Positions 23,174 to 31,577 of a DNA stretch of 34,673 nt are shown here, piece by piece; position 1 is the stretch's first letter, and each line of letters opens with the position of its first letter. The notes under the pieces were generated by a model. It made no database searches, was not told where the DNA came from, and saw only the letters and a list, made by a program, of their open reading frames with translations. The translations under genes were made by a program, and so were the position numbers. Location of the stretch: contig CAYOPZ010000033.1 in assembly GCA_964406005.1 (NCBI GenBank), positions 1 to 34,673 on the forward strand, in the 5' to 3' direction. The DNA comes from CAYOPZ01 sp964406005 (GTDB lineage Bacteria; Bacteroidota; Bacteroidia; Bacteroidales; SM23-62).

Positions 23174-24415
23174 TTAAAAACCGCTGTCTATCCTCGGGTT
23201 CACCACATTATTGTATATAGACCCGAAAGTATAGCTGAACCCGAAACTCATATAGTAAGAATACTGGGTTTCCAGCTCCTGTATCTGAAGCAGGATATCA
23301 TCCCTTGATGCACCCCCCTTGACAAGGCCGAGCTGATCGTGGATGATAGAGTAATTTCCGTATAAATTCACGGACAAGCCTTTGACAATTCTCAGGCTGA
23401 GGCTTCCGTAGAGATCAAGATTGTTTTTTGACCAGTCATGAAAATAGTTGCTGTAGCTGAAGCTGAATCTTAAATATCCCCATTTCTGGGTGAGCTCGTA
23501 TCCAGCCGAAAATCTATGAAGCCACAGGTGCTCTTCCGTCTTATTGTAGATGGTCGTATCGTGGTAATCCACATATCCGTATCCGGCCCTGTAAAAGAGC
23601 ATGAACTGCCTTTTTGTAGATTCAGCGTAGGGGAATATATCGTATTCGATACCGGGCATGGCATAGAGCTGGAAATCCAGGTTATTGTATGTAGCGGCTC
23701 CGACACGCACACTCCCTCCATACGACCAGTGATCCGTAAGACTTTTCACGACCAGTGCATTGGCCCATTTTGAGTTGTAATCGCTTGTTATGATATCATC
23801 GCCTATTTCATATTTATTTACACTGTAATTATAACTCAGTCCGGTTTCGATTTTCCAGTCTTCCGTTATTCTGTCTGCCGAAAATCTCCCGCTAATGTTC
23901 CTGTATTTAGTGGATTTCTGGCCGTTGAGGTATGTGGAGAGAGACGACTCGAATACCCAGCTGTTCCATTTATCTTCGGATACGGTTTCAGTCAACGGCT
24001 CGGTGAAACGGATGTTGATATACTGTGACAGGGGAGTTTTAGCCACATAACGCATCAGTCCCATTTTCAGCGTGGCTACCTGTTTCTGTCTCATGCCTTC
24101 CGAGGTTTCATCCGGCGTGATTGTATAAGAAACCGTGTCTTCCATCCCGGCGAAATCATGCTGGCCGCTTATAAAGTATGTATATTCCCTGCCTCCCGAA
24201 CCCGTTGACTGGGAGGTCGATATGATATACACATCGGCATCCTTGATGTCCCTGACATAATTGATGTACGGAATTTCCCTGCGTATGTAATCGCTGGCGC
24301 TCATATATACGTTAAGGGCATCTTTTCGCAGGGTATCTGCTGCGGTTTCGGAATCCTGTGAAAATGCTGAAAATCCGATCAAAGCAGATACAATACACAT
24401 AATGGTCTTTTTCAT
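23174..24415 (-). CDS. Outer-membrane beta-barrel protein of unknown function
   Basis: This 413-residue protein has a signal peptide (MKKTIMCIVSALIGFSAFSQ), an N-terminal globular part (about 25-150) with YIRREIPYINYVRDIKDADV and TYFISGQHDFAGMEDTVSYT, and a C-terminal barrel (about 150-413) of alternating polar/aromatic strands such as WKIETGLSYNYSVNKYE, WGYLRFSFSYSNYFHDW and YYMSFGFSYTFGSIYNN. The N-terminal segment looks like the small alpha/beta domain seen in some Bacteroidota barrel proteins that start with a DUF-type Sbp domain, but I cannot name the family. It is alone on its strand between dinB and the recombinase-like gene. No substrate can be inferred. Confidence 0.75.
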   Translation of the reverse strand: MKKTIMCIVSALIGFSAFSQDSETAADTLRKDALNVYMSASDYIRREIPYINYVRDIKDADVYIISTSQSTGSGGREYTYFISGQHDFAGMEDTVSYTITPDETSEGMRQKQVATLKMGLMRYVAKTPLSQYINIRFTEPLTETVSEDKWNSWVFESSLSTYLNGQKSTKYRNISGRFSADRITEDWKIETGLSYNYSVNKYEIGDDIITSDYNSKWANALVVKSLTDHWSYGGSVRVGAATYNNLDFQLYAMPGIEYDIFPYAESTKRQFMLFYRAGYGYVDYHDTTIYNKTEEHLWLHRFSAGYELTQKWGYLRFSFSYSNYFHDWSKNNLDLYGSLSLRIVKGLSVNLYGNYSIIHDQLGLVKGGASRDDILLQIQELETQYSYYMSFGFSYTFGSIYNNVVNPRIDSGF

Positions 24416-24696
24416 GGTATAAGGGGTTTGTTGAAACTTAAAGGATTTCTATTGGAAACGTATGGATTTGGAGTTTCAATATACCGTTATTGAAGATTTT
24501 TCGCAATTAAACCGTGATATTTCCCCTGAGTGTTTCCCGTATTAATAGTATTTTGTAATAAACATTATAGTATCAAATACTAATATAAGAATAAATTTGT
24601 ATTTTTTAACTATTTATATAACAATAGATAAATTTAAAATATTTATTAAAAGTAATCATTATATTTTATAATTTTGTATGTAAATATCTATGAAAT
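24416..24696. other. AT-rich intergenic region before the recombinase-like gene
   Basis: The 281 bases contain a very AT-rich tract (about 24540-24690) and a TAATTTTG box at 24669-24676 that fits the -7 consensus, without a visible -33 TTG. It should supply promoters for both divergent genes. No gene or repeat was seen in it. Confidence 0.45.
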
Positions 24697-25980
24697 ATGT
24701 CTTCAGTGCATTTTTATCTGGAAAAAAGAAAGGATGAAAACGGCCTTGTCAGAACCGTGAACGTTCCCATCCTTGTCTATTTCAGCTTTAAAGGAAAAAG
24801 GCTCCAGTTGAACACGGGCGAGAGAATTGACTTTGCCGACTGGGATTTCGATGAACAGCGGGTACGTCCGGAAGCAAGGGGGGCGCGGCAGTTGAACGCT
24901 TACCTGCAGGCCCTGGCAGGGGATATCCTGGATACGTACAGGGAAGCAAGGACGCTCGGGATGGATCCCGGCCCGGACTACATGCGCGGGCAGTTAAGAT
25001 ACAGGCGCAGGAAGGAAAACATCAGGTTCTTCGATGTATATATGCGTTTCATAGATGAAAATCATGACCGCTGGAGCATCCATACCTTCAGGAAGATCAG
25101 GACGACCTATAATCATCTTGCCAGGTTTGCGGCTGCGGAGGAGATGGATATCGATTTCAGCCGGATCGACGGGGAATTCCTTGACAGGTATGTGCGATTT
25201 TTCAGGATCAAGTACGGCCATTCGAACAATACCATTTCAAAGAACCTGGATGTACTTAAATGGTTCCTGAACTGGGCTGCGAAAAAGGGCTATAACAAGA
25301 GCCTGCTGTACAGGGACTATCGTTTCCCCTGGACCCTGAAACCGAGGCTGGCCGGGGAAAATCTTGTCCTCGACTGGGATGAGCTTATGAAGCTGCGGCA
25401 AATCGTTCCGGGCACCGGGGCCCTTGCGGAGGTCAGGGATATCTTCTGCTTCATGTGTTTTACGGGATTGAAGCTCTCGAGGGTAAACGAACTGAAGCCT
25501 CAGGATGTCTTTCCGGAATATATAAGGGTGCGCGGGCATACGGATTACCTCAATTTGCCGGTCAATGAACATGCCCTTGCAATCGTGCGCGAATATTCCG
25601 GGAGGAGCTTTCCCGGCGGACGGTGTTTTCCCTTTTACAGTCACCCGGTCTTCAACGGCCGCCTGAAACAGCTGGGCCGTGAGGCGGGGATAGACCGTTT
25701 CGTCACGCTCGAGGTCCATTCGGGTGCGGAGAAAGGTACCCGGCAGGTACGCAAATTCGAGATACTTTCCTCGAAGATGGCTGTGAACACATTTTTGTTC
25801 CACGCTTTGCGGCTCGGGATAAGCCCCGGGGTACTGTCTTTCATTACCGGTAGCAGGACAATGCACGGTGTGGAAAGGATCCGGCCCCTGCTTGAACATG
25901 TCGCCGGCGAGGATATGCGGAAATTCGATTCCATTGCCGCTGCTGACGGAACAGGGGTGCGACGGGATAATTCCAGATAA
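24697..25980 (+). CDS. Tyrosine-recombinase-like protein lacking catalytic residues
   Basis: This 427-residue protein has the three parts of a Bacteroidota integrase: an Arm-binding N-terminus (about 1-90, SSVHFYLEKRKDENGLVRTV, GERIDFADWDFDEQRV), a SAM-like core-binding domain (about 105-215, FFDVYMRFIDENHDRWSIHT, NNTISKNLDVLKWFLNWAAK) and a catalytic-fold domain (about 225-400). The catalytic signature is lost: the first Arg is Lys259 (FTGLKLSRV), the HxxR box is Lys360-Met-Ala-Val363, and there is no Tyr in the last 68 residues. It cannot catalyse strand exchange by the usual chemistry. The frame is full length and codon use is GC-rich like its surroundings, so it is probably a retained DNA-binding protein and not a fresh pseudogene. 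An accessory DUF4258/DUF2283-like pair follows. Confidence 0.85.
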   Translation: MSSVHFYLEKRKDENGLVRTVNVPILVYFSFKGKRLQLNTGERIDFADWDFDEQRVRPEARGARQLNAYLQALAGDILDTYREARTLGMDPGPDYMRGQLRYRRRKENIRFFDVYMRFIDENHDRWSIHTFRKIRTTYNHLARFAAAEEMDIDFSRIDGEFLDRYVRFFRIKYGHSNNTISKNLDVLKWFLNWAAKKGYNKSLLYRDYRFPWTLKPRLAGENLVLDWDELMKLRQIVPGTGALAEVRDIFCFMCFTGLKLSRVNELKPQDVFPEYIRVRGHTDYLNLPVNEHALAIVREYSGRSFPGGRCFPFYSHPVFNGRLKQLGREAGIDRFVTLEVHSGAEKGTRQVRKFEILSSKMAVNTFLFHALRLGISPGVLSFITGSRTMHGVERIRPLLEHVAGEDMRKFDSIAAADGTGVRRDNSR

Positions 25981-26091
25981 ACAAAGCAATATGTACTGTT
26001 ACATGCCTGATTATTCCGTATTTTTGTCATACCGGATACCGGTAAATAAGAACAGGGCTTGGCGTATCTACGGATTAACTTGTATTATTAA

Positions 26092-26325
26092 GTGAAGTTT
26101 ACAAATTACTTTGTTCATACCCGGCAACGGCCAGACCGAAAAGATATTAAAACGGAATGGATTAAGCAGGTTTACGAGTTTCCGGAACATGAACAAATTC
26201 AAGCTGACGGACGTACAAGGAGATGGAGATATATAAAAGAAGTTGATAAATATTTACGCATTGTGATTATGGAAGATGGTGAGACAATTCACAATGCCTT
26301 TTTTAACAGGGACTTTAAAAGATAA
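26092..26325 (+). CDS. Small DUF4258-like protein, possible toxin
   Basis: This 77-residue protein starts at GTG 26092 (MKFTNYFVHTRQRPDRKDIK). It has an H-R-x-R-x-I pattern, WIKQVYEFPEHEQIQADGR, RWRYIKEVDKYLRIVIMEDG and a final strand NAFFNRDF, the layout of DUF4258, a small domain often encoded beside DUF2283. The pair is thought to behave as a toxin-antitoxin-like module, though without firm experimental support known to me. It is AT-rich compared with the flanking recombinase-like gene and precedes the DUF2283 gene by 4 bases, indicating cotranscription. Confidence 0.7.
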   Translation: MKFTNYFVHTRQRPDRKDIKTEWIKQVYEFPEHEQIQADGRTRRWRYIKEVDKYLRIVIMEDGETIHNAFFNRDFKR

Positions 26326-26329
26326 CATT

Positions 26330-26530
26330 ATGAAAATTACATACTTTAAAGATACCGATACACTTCTGGTTAATTTCAACAACAATGAAATTACCGACAC
26401 CAAAGACCTCAATGAAAATGTATTGGTTGAAATGGATAAAAACGGCAATGTGGTCAGTATGACAATTGAACATGCGCAGCAGCAAACCGAAATTGCCAAT
26501 TTTTCTTTTAACCAGGTAGAAAATACATAG
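26330..26530 (+). CDS. DUF2283 protein, possible antitoxin partner
   Basis: This 66-residue protein (from ATG 26330) starts MKITYFKDTDTLLVNF and carries NNNEITDTKDLNENVLVEMD and GNVVSMTIEHAQQQ, which is the DUF2283 signature (a Y-x-x-x-x-D-x-L-x-I/V opening strand, the central VLVEMDKNGNVV strand pair). An earlier in-frame start at 26276 overlaps the upstream gene and is not needed. DUF2283 proteins are small, probably dimeric and commonly paired with DUF4258, here as the second gene with a 4-base gap. Confidence 0.85.
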   Translation: MKITYFKDTDTLLVNFNNNEITDTKDLNENVLVEMDKNGNVVSMTIEHAQQQTEIANFSFNQVENT

Positions 26531-26556
26531 CCATACAGGAACCCGCCAGGGGCGGA

Positions 26557-27450
26557 TCAGATCAGCAAACCTTCCTTATCGCCCAGTGTGACAAGTTCGA
26601 TCCTGGAAAGGTCCGCCGTACCCACGCCGTGCCTTGTGTCGGCCAGGAAGATGTGCTTGGGGGGCGGGTTCAGCGGGGATTCCTCTCCGAAGAACTCTTT
26701 CCGCTTGTTCTGCAGGATCGTCACGCCCACCGCATCGCATGCCACCGTATCGGTGCCGATTACCAGGCCGTTGTATGCCCAGATGTATTTGGGATTGAAA
26801 TGATGCGGTCCCGAACCGTGAAACAGCGGGGTGAGCATAACCAGCACATTCAGCCTGGTTTTCCCTTTCACCATGGGCAGCTCCAGCAGTTTGCCCAGGT
26901 CCGCACAGGTATCGTTGTGCCAGTCGGACGGCCTGGGTACGAACATGATGTAATTTTTGATCAGGCTGCCGACGCCTGCCCAGTAATGGGTCCTCATGGG
27001 GCGGGTGTTGATAAGGGCCGTTGCATTTGTAAAAATGTCGTCGTTCAGAAGGCCCCTGTCCCTGATACCGATACGGTCTTCGGCCACCCCAGCATCCATG
27101 ACCCTTTTCTTTATGCTCTGTTCCAGTTCGGCCGGTGTCGGCAGGTAATTCCATGAATTGGTCTTGATCCCGACAATGTCGTCGGGTTTGATGATGCTTT
27201 TCCATGCACTGGCCGGATCGCTTATATCGAGTAGCTTTGTTACTCCCTCGTCGAGCATGTTTTGAATAACCGGCCCGTTTACCTTGTAGTTTTCATCAAG
27301 GACCTTGCTGTCCCTGACAAGCACGACTTTTGATTTCTCACCGTTTTGGGCAAACAAGGGTGAACCCGAGCCCATGTAAAGGGCTCCCGCAACGGCGGCG
27401 GATGTGCTGTCTTTCAAGAATTTCCTGCGTGTGTAGGATTTCGGTTTCAT
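26557..27450 (-). CDS. Tat-exported DUF362 protein
   Basis: This 297-residue protein carries a twin-arginine signal (TRRKFLKDS followed by AAVAGALYMG, cleavage near FAQ) and a DUF362 domain: KVVLVRDSKVL, DDIVGIKTNSWNYLPTP (the GIK-x-N motif), RDRGLLND, GSLIKNYIMFVPRPSDWHND, and AYNGLVIGTDTVACDAVG. DUF362 proteins often accompany iron-sulphur proteins, but no CxxC cluster motif is visible here. The start is ATG 27450, just after the stop of the next gene upstream; the ATG at 27489 would overlap it and lacks a leader. A large antisense open frame (26576-27205) is a shadow. It is cotranscribed with the DUF6599-like gene 10 bases upstream. Confidence 0.85.
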   Translation of the reverse strand: MKPKSYTRRKFLKDSTSAAVAGALYMGSGSPLFAQNGEKSKVVLVRDSKVLDENYKVNGPVIQNMLDEGVTKLLDISDPASAWKSIIKPDDIVGIKTNSWNYLPTPAELEQSIKKRVMDAGVAEDRIGIRDRGLLNDDIFTNATALINTRPMRTHYWAGVGSLIKNYIMFVPRPSDWHNDTCADLGKLLELPMVKGKTRLNVLVMLTPLFHGSGPHHFNPKYIWAYNGLVIGTDTVACDAVGVTILQNKRKEFFGEESPLNPPPKHIFLADTRHGVGTADLSRIELVTLGDKEGLLI

Positions 27451-27460
27451 GATGTGGGAT

Positions 27461-28351
27461 TTACTGGTTTGTCCGTTCGATCTGCTCACGGGCCCTGCAG
27501 ATCATACCGTCTGCTTCCGCCTTTGTCGGGGCCTTGAATACGACGATCAGTACGGGACCTTCACGGTACATCCCCGCATATGTCCCGTCCTGCGCCTGTG
27601 CCGACCGGGTTCTTTCGAGTTCAGGAAGATATTGCCCTGCAAACTCACCGGCTGCCGCAGAAGCACGTTCCGCATCGGGATACTCGACGATAAGCAGTAT
27701 GGTCCTGTGGGCGGGATCCCCGTATTTGGCCAGGACGGCCCGTGAATTGTCATCGATAAGGAGAATGTTATCTCCGGCTATGTAGTAATATGAATTCAGC
27801 CAGGCATAGTGATGGAAGTAACGTATGCTGGATTCCGACAGGCCTTCCTCAGGCAGATATCGAAGGATTGCAGGCGGCTCTCCTTCTTTCCCGATATTTG
27901 ACGCTATGGTTTTGCCCAGGCTAAGAAGGGCCTCCTTCGACCCGGGCGTCTCGGGATATGCCATGATGGAGACGAAGTAATGATCCATCCAGAACAGCAT
28001 GGATCCCTCGTTGTGCTGTGTTCCCTGCCCGACCAGGCGTTCTGTTTCCCCTCCGGAATACATGAAAACCCCGTAGGCATCGGAAGAGGTATTCATGTCG
28101 AAAATATCCACAATGATGTCAGGCTGGTTCCCGGCTGAATAAACCCTGCTCATCACTTCCCTGAACCCGTAGGAAATATACAATTCCGCGCCTCCGTCGA
28201 TATAATCATACAGGTTTTCCGCCGTGTAGACGGTGTCGGTCCGGGTCGTCCATGAACCGATTTTATCAGGCAAAAGATCGTTTGCCGAAGGTGATGCACC
28301 TGCCATAGCCATCAGGATTGTCAATATTAAAAATACACCAGCATATTTCAT
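27461..28351 (-). CDS. Secreted DUF6599-like protein
   Basis: This 296-residue protein has a signal peptide (MKYAGVFLILTILMAMAGAS) and the pattern of DUF6599 proteins: LLPDKIGSWTTRTDTVYTAE, LYDYIDGGAELYISYGFREV, VDIFDMNTSSDAYGVFMYSG and VSIMAYPETPGSKEALLSL near the middle, ending with ILLIVEYPDAERASAAAGEF. The conserved DGGAE(L)Y loop and the S-x-DAYG motif are clear. Function is unknown; members are often next to DUF362 genes as here, which suggests a shared extracytoplasmic pathway. Upstream, the divergent region carries no identifiable promoter. Confidence 0.8.
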   Translation of the reverse strand: MKYAGVFLILTILMAMAGASPSANDLLPDKIGSWTTRTDTVYTAENLYDYIDGGAELYISYGFREVMSRVYSAGNQPDIIVDIFDMNTSSDAYGVFMYSGGETERLVGQGTQHNEGSMLFWMDHYFVSIMAYPETPGSKEALLSLGKTIASNIGKEGEPPAILRYLPEEGLSESSIRYFHHYAWLNSYYYIAGDNILLIDDNSRAVLAKYGDPAHRTILLIVEYPDAERASAAAGEFAGQYLPELERTRSAQAQDGTYAGMYREGPVLIVVFKAPTKAEADGMICRAREQIERTNQ

Positions 28352-28699
28352 CCGTACAAAATACTAAAAATCCGGCAGATAATGCTGTCCGGGTTTTGAT
28401 TATAGTTGTTAATATTTTACAAATCAGATTATTGACAATTAATGATTTATATTGAGTTCCTTTTAGCGGACTCACATTAAATTATGACAATTACAATAAT
28501 TTCTTATATTTATCTGTAGTGAAACCCTCATCATTCTTCCTTGAAGGAACAAGGATGTTGTTTAACTAAGGTTTTCAGTGATTTTTTCTGCAGGTGACAA
28601 TAACCGCCGTAATTTGCCGGCTTCTGAAAACCGGGATTTATTACGTTCCGATCCAGGCATGTTTTTTTCAATATAACCAGCTCCTTAAACCAATCAATC
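28352..28699. other. Divergent intergenic region, 348 bases, no gene
   Basis: The stretch between the DUF6599-like gene and the carboxylesterase is AT-rich from 28390 to 28510 and more mixed up to the esterase start. No ORF with family features, no strong hairpin with a U-tract and no full TAnnTTTG/-33 pair was found. Both flanking genes need promoters in it. Confidence 0.5.
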
Positions 28700-30385
28700 A
28701 TGAAGACAGACAGACGAAAATTCTTTCAGACCATCGGTACCGGCGCAGCGGGACTGACCCTCGGGCCGGCAGCGGTTTCTATGGCATCATGCTCTTCGCG
28801 AAATGGAAATGAAGAGGACGGACAGATATTATTAATCGGGGATGACATTGCCGTTGCAGACACACAATACGGCAAGGTAAAAGGCTATATGCTTAGAGGC
28901 ATATACTATTTTCTGGGAATGCCTTACGGTGCAGATACTTCAGGTGCCAATCGTTTCATGCCGCCTCAGAAACCCACTCCCTGGGAGGATGTGTTTCCGG
29001 CGGTATGGTGGGGAAATTCCGCACCACAGAATATGGACAACAGATATGCCAATGCTTATTCCTCTTTTGCCGATCACTGGAATTATTATGATGTCAACGA
29101 GGACTGCCTGCGCCTGAATGTATTTACCCCGGGCATTGCCGACGGCAAGAAAAGACCGGTTTTGGTGTGGTTTCATGGCGGAGGCTTTACGGCCGGGAAC
29201 GGGATCGAACAGGATGGCTACTGTGGTGAGAACCTCAGCCGGAAGGGAGATATCGTATTCTGTTCGGTAAATCACAGGCTGGGGCCCATGGGATTCACGA
29301 ACCTTGCAGGCGTGGGCGGGGAAAAATTTGCCGCTTCGGGAAACGTGGGGATGCTTGATCTGGTAGCTGCCCTGGAATGGGTGCGTGACAATATTGAAAA
29401 CTTTGGCGGAGATCCGTCAAACGTGACCATCATGGGACAGTCGGGTGGGGGATCAAAGGTAACCATTACCACGGCCATGCCGGCTGCCAAAGGTTTGTTT
29501 CACAAGGCAGTGGTGCTGAGCGGTTCCCTGAGGATGTTCGCCGATAAGGAATACAGTGAAAAGCAGGGGGCCTATATCCTGAAGGAAGCGGGATTGGATG
29601 CGGGACAGATTGAACAACTCCAACAGATGCCCTGGAAGGAATATTATGCAATGGCCAACCGTGCTACCGCCAGATTGAACGAAGAAATGGGCATTTCCAC
29701 AGGTGGTATGCCTATGGGTTTTGCTCCTGTAATAGACGGGATTTACTTCCCCCAGGATCCTTATTACCCCGATCCCACGCCGTTGGCCGGGGATATCCCC
29801 ATGATCATAAGTTCGACCAAAGAGGAAATGTCGCCCAGCCGCACCGATGCAACCCTGGAGAACATCACCCTTGATGAGGTGAAGGAGCGACTGAGTACGA
29901 ATGCCGGCTTTGGCGCCAGTCTTGGAGACAAGGCAGGTGAAGTGGTTGATGCTTATGTTAAAGCATTCCCCGGTAAAAGGCCGGTTGAAATTTGGGCGCT
30001 GGTCAGTGCCAACAGGAAAACGACAGTTGAGCTGGCAGATTCCAAAGCCCGGCAAAACGCACCTGTTTACATGGCCTGGTTTGGCTGGCAACCCCCGCTT
30101 TTCGATAACCGCATGCGGGCCTTCCATTGTCTCGACATCTGTTTCTGGTTTTACAATACCGATGTGATGATCACCCATACGGGAGGTGGCAAAAGACCAA
30201 GGGATCTGTCGGAAAAGATGGCCGGCACACTGATCCGGTACATGAAAACAGGTGATCCGAATGGAGGGGGACTTCCTGACTGGCCGAGATATACCGCGGA
30301 AAAAGGTGAAGTGATGATCCTGGATGATGTGAGCGAAGTGAAGAATGATCCCGACAGGGAGGCCAGGGCGTCTCTTCCGTCATGA
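28700..30385 (+). CDS. Exported type-B carboxylesterase
   Basis: This 561-residue protein begins with a Tat-type leader (KTDRRKFFQTIG, then a hydrophobic stretch, then SMASC, a possible lipobox). The carboxylesterase/lipase type-B fold follows: ADTQYGKVKGYMLRGIYYF, PVLVWFHGGGFTAGNG (oxyanion hole), GGDPSNVTIMGQSGGGSK with nucleophile Ser248, ISSTKEEMSPS with Glu375 or Glu376, and AFHCLDICFWFYN with His476. The triad appears complete and the enzyme probably hydrolyses esters of aromatic or sugar substrates outside the cytosol. It is the first gene of a same-strand run with two CE1 esterases and a TAXI receptor (gap to the next gene about 37 bases), which suggests a pathway for esterified plant or algal material. 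Confidence 0.92.
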   Translation: MKTDRRKFFQTIGTGAAGLTLGPAAVSMASCSSRNGNEEDGQILLIGDDIAVADTQYGKVKGYMLRGIYYFLGMPYGADTSGANRFMPPQKPTPWEDVFPAVWWGNSAPQNMDNRYANAYSSFADHWNYYDVNEDCLRLNVFTPGIADGKKRPVLVWFHGGGFTAGNGIEQDGYCGENLSRKGDIVFCSVNHRLGPMGFTNLAGVGGEKFAASGNVGMLDLVAALEWVRDNIENFGGDPSNVTIMGQSGGGSKVTITTAMPAAKGLFHKAVVLSGSLRMFADKEYSEKQGAYILKEAGLDAGQIEQLQQMPWKEYYAMANRATARLNEEMGISTGGMPMGFAPVIDGIYFPQDPYYPDPTPLAGDIPMIISSTKEEMSPSRTDATLENITLDEVKERLSTNAGFGASLGDKAGEVVDAYVKAFPGKRPVEIWALVSANRKTTVELADSKARQNAPVYMAWFGWQPPLFDNRMRAFHCLDICFWFYNTDVMITHTGGGKRPRDLSEKMAGTLIRYMKTGDPNGGGLPDWPRYTAEKGEVMILDDVSEVKNDPDREARASLPS

Positions 30386-30422
30386 AAACTTCGGGTAAAT
30401 GAGTATCTCCAAATTATACGCA

Positions 30423-31559
30423 ATGGACAATAAATATTTTCCCGGTTTGAAGTTCCTGGTTATCGGGATTGCCTTGCTGGCGGGTTCCCCGCTGCTTTCA
30501 CAGCCGGGCATTCCCGGCCCCTCTCCTGTTGTTCATGATGACCTGACTGTCACCTTTACCCTCAATGCTCCCAACGCATCGGAGGCAGTTCTGATGTTCG
30601 GGGGAGACAGGACGGATTATCCGATGACAAAGGATGATGGGGGAATCTGGACGGTTACAATAGGTCCGCTGGAACCGGAACTGTATACCTATGCCCTTGT
30701 GGTGGACGGGCTCAGGATCATAGATCCCCGGAATCCGGAAATGCAGGGGGGTACGGCACCGGGCTTTAACCTTCTGAATGTACCGGGCGATCCGCCACGG
30801 TTTGATGAACTTCAGGATGTGCCGCATGGTGCCGTTCATATCAGGACCTTCTATTCCATAGTGCAAAACAGGTACCGCAAGCTCTATATCTATGTTCCGC
30901 CTTCCTATGACCGGGATACAGGCCGGAAATACCCGGTATTGTACCTTCGTCACGGCGGGGGAGGAAATGAGACTTCATGGTACAATGAAGGTTGTGCGGG
31001 GATCATTATGGACAACCTTCTCGCAGAAGGAAAGGCTGAACCCATGCTCATTGTGATGCCCTATGGCAATGTGGATACAAGTGTACCGGGCGGATACAAT
31101 GACCAGGCCATCGCTGTTGCGGCAGATGAGCTGTTCAAAGATGTAATTCCCCTGGTTGAAAAGGATTATCGCGTATACGCTGACCGGCAACACAGGGCTG
31201 TCGCGGGCCTTTCAATGGGAGGAGGCCAGTCTTTCTACATTGGATTGCGCAACACCGACAAGTTTGACTGGATCGGTGTTTTCAGTACCGGTCTGTTCGG
31301 GGGGATCCCCGGTGCTGATTTTGATGCTGAAAGTGCGATCCCGGGTTTATTGACCGATGCCGCTGTTTTTAATGAAAACCTGCAACTCTTTTATGTTTCG
31401 GTCGGGGAACAGGATCCAAGACTGGAACCGACACGGCAGCTTATCGGCACCTTCAGGCAAAACAACCTGGATGTCGAATTCCATACCTATCCAGGTACAC
31501 ACGAATGGCGGATATGGCGCCTGTCATTATATGATTTTCTTCCAAGATTGTTCAATTAA
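30423..31559 (+). CDS. Secreted CE1-family esterase with N-terminal E-set domain
   Basis: This 378-residue protein (ATG 30423 favoured because a signal peptide follows, GLKFLVIGIALLAGSPLLSQ) has an E-set/CBM48-like immunoglobulin domain (about residues 25-125, VTFTLNAPNASEAVLMFGGD, DDGGIWTVTIGPLEPELY) and an esterase D/feruloyl-esterase-like domain (about 140-378) with YVPPSYDRDTGRKYPVLYLRH, HRAVAGLSMGGGQS with nucleophile Ser264 and THEWRIWR with His360. The E-set plus CE1 arrangement is typical of Bacteroidota feruloyl/acetyl xylan esterases. It lies 37 bases after the carboxylesterase and 18 before its paralogue and shares their transcript. Confidence 0.9.
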   Translation: MDNKYFPGLKFLVIGIALLAGSPLLSQPGIPGPSPVVHDDLTVTFTLNAPNASEAVLMFGGDRTDYPMTKDDGGIWTVTIGPLEPELYTYALVVDGLRIIDPRNPEMQGGTAPGFNLLNVPGDPPRFDELQDVPHGAVHIRTFYSIVQNRYRKLYIYVPPSYDRDTGRKYPVLYLRHGGGGNETSWYNEGCAGIIMDNLLAEGKAEPMLIVMPYGNVDTSVPGGYNDQAIAVAADELFKDVIPLVEKDYRVYADRQHRAVAGLSMGGGQSFYIGLRNTDKFDWIGVFSTGLFGGIPGADFDAESAIPGLLTDAAVFNENLQLFYVSVGEQDPRLEPTRQLIGTFRQNNLDVEFHTYPGTHEWRIWRLSLYDFLPRLFN

Positions 31560-31577
31560 TAAAACAAACCTATTGAC

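Noticed and set aside
25237..25989. A 250-residue open frame antisense to the recombinase-like gene
   Set aside because: It follows from the high GC of the sense gene; the sense frame carries clear integrase-family domains.
26576..27205. A 209-residue open frame on the minus strand, shifted relative to the DUF362 gene
   Set aside because: It lies within the DUF362 gene, is rich in Arg/Gln/Gly/His as expected of a frame shadow, and has no leader or family motif.
29453..30178. A 241-residue antisense frame in the carboxylesterase gene
   Set aside because: The sense frame has a complete catalytic triad and family motifs; the antisense frame has none.
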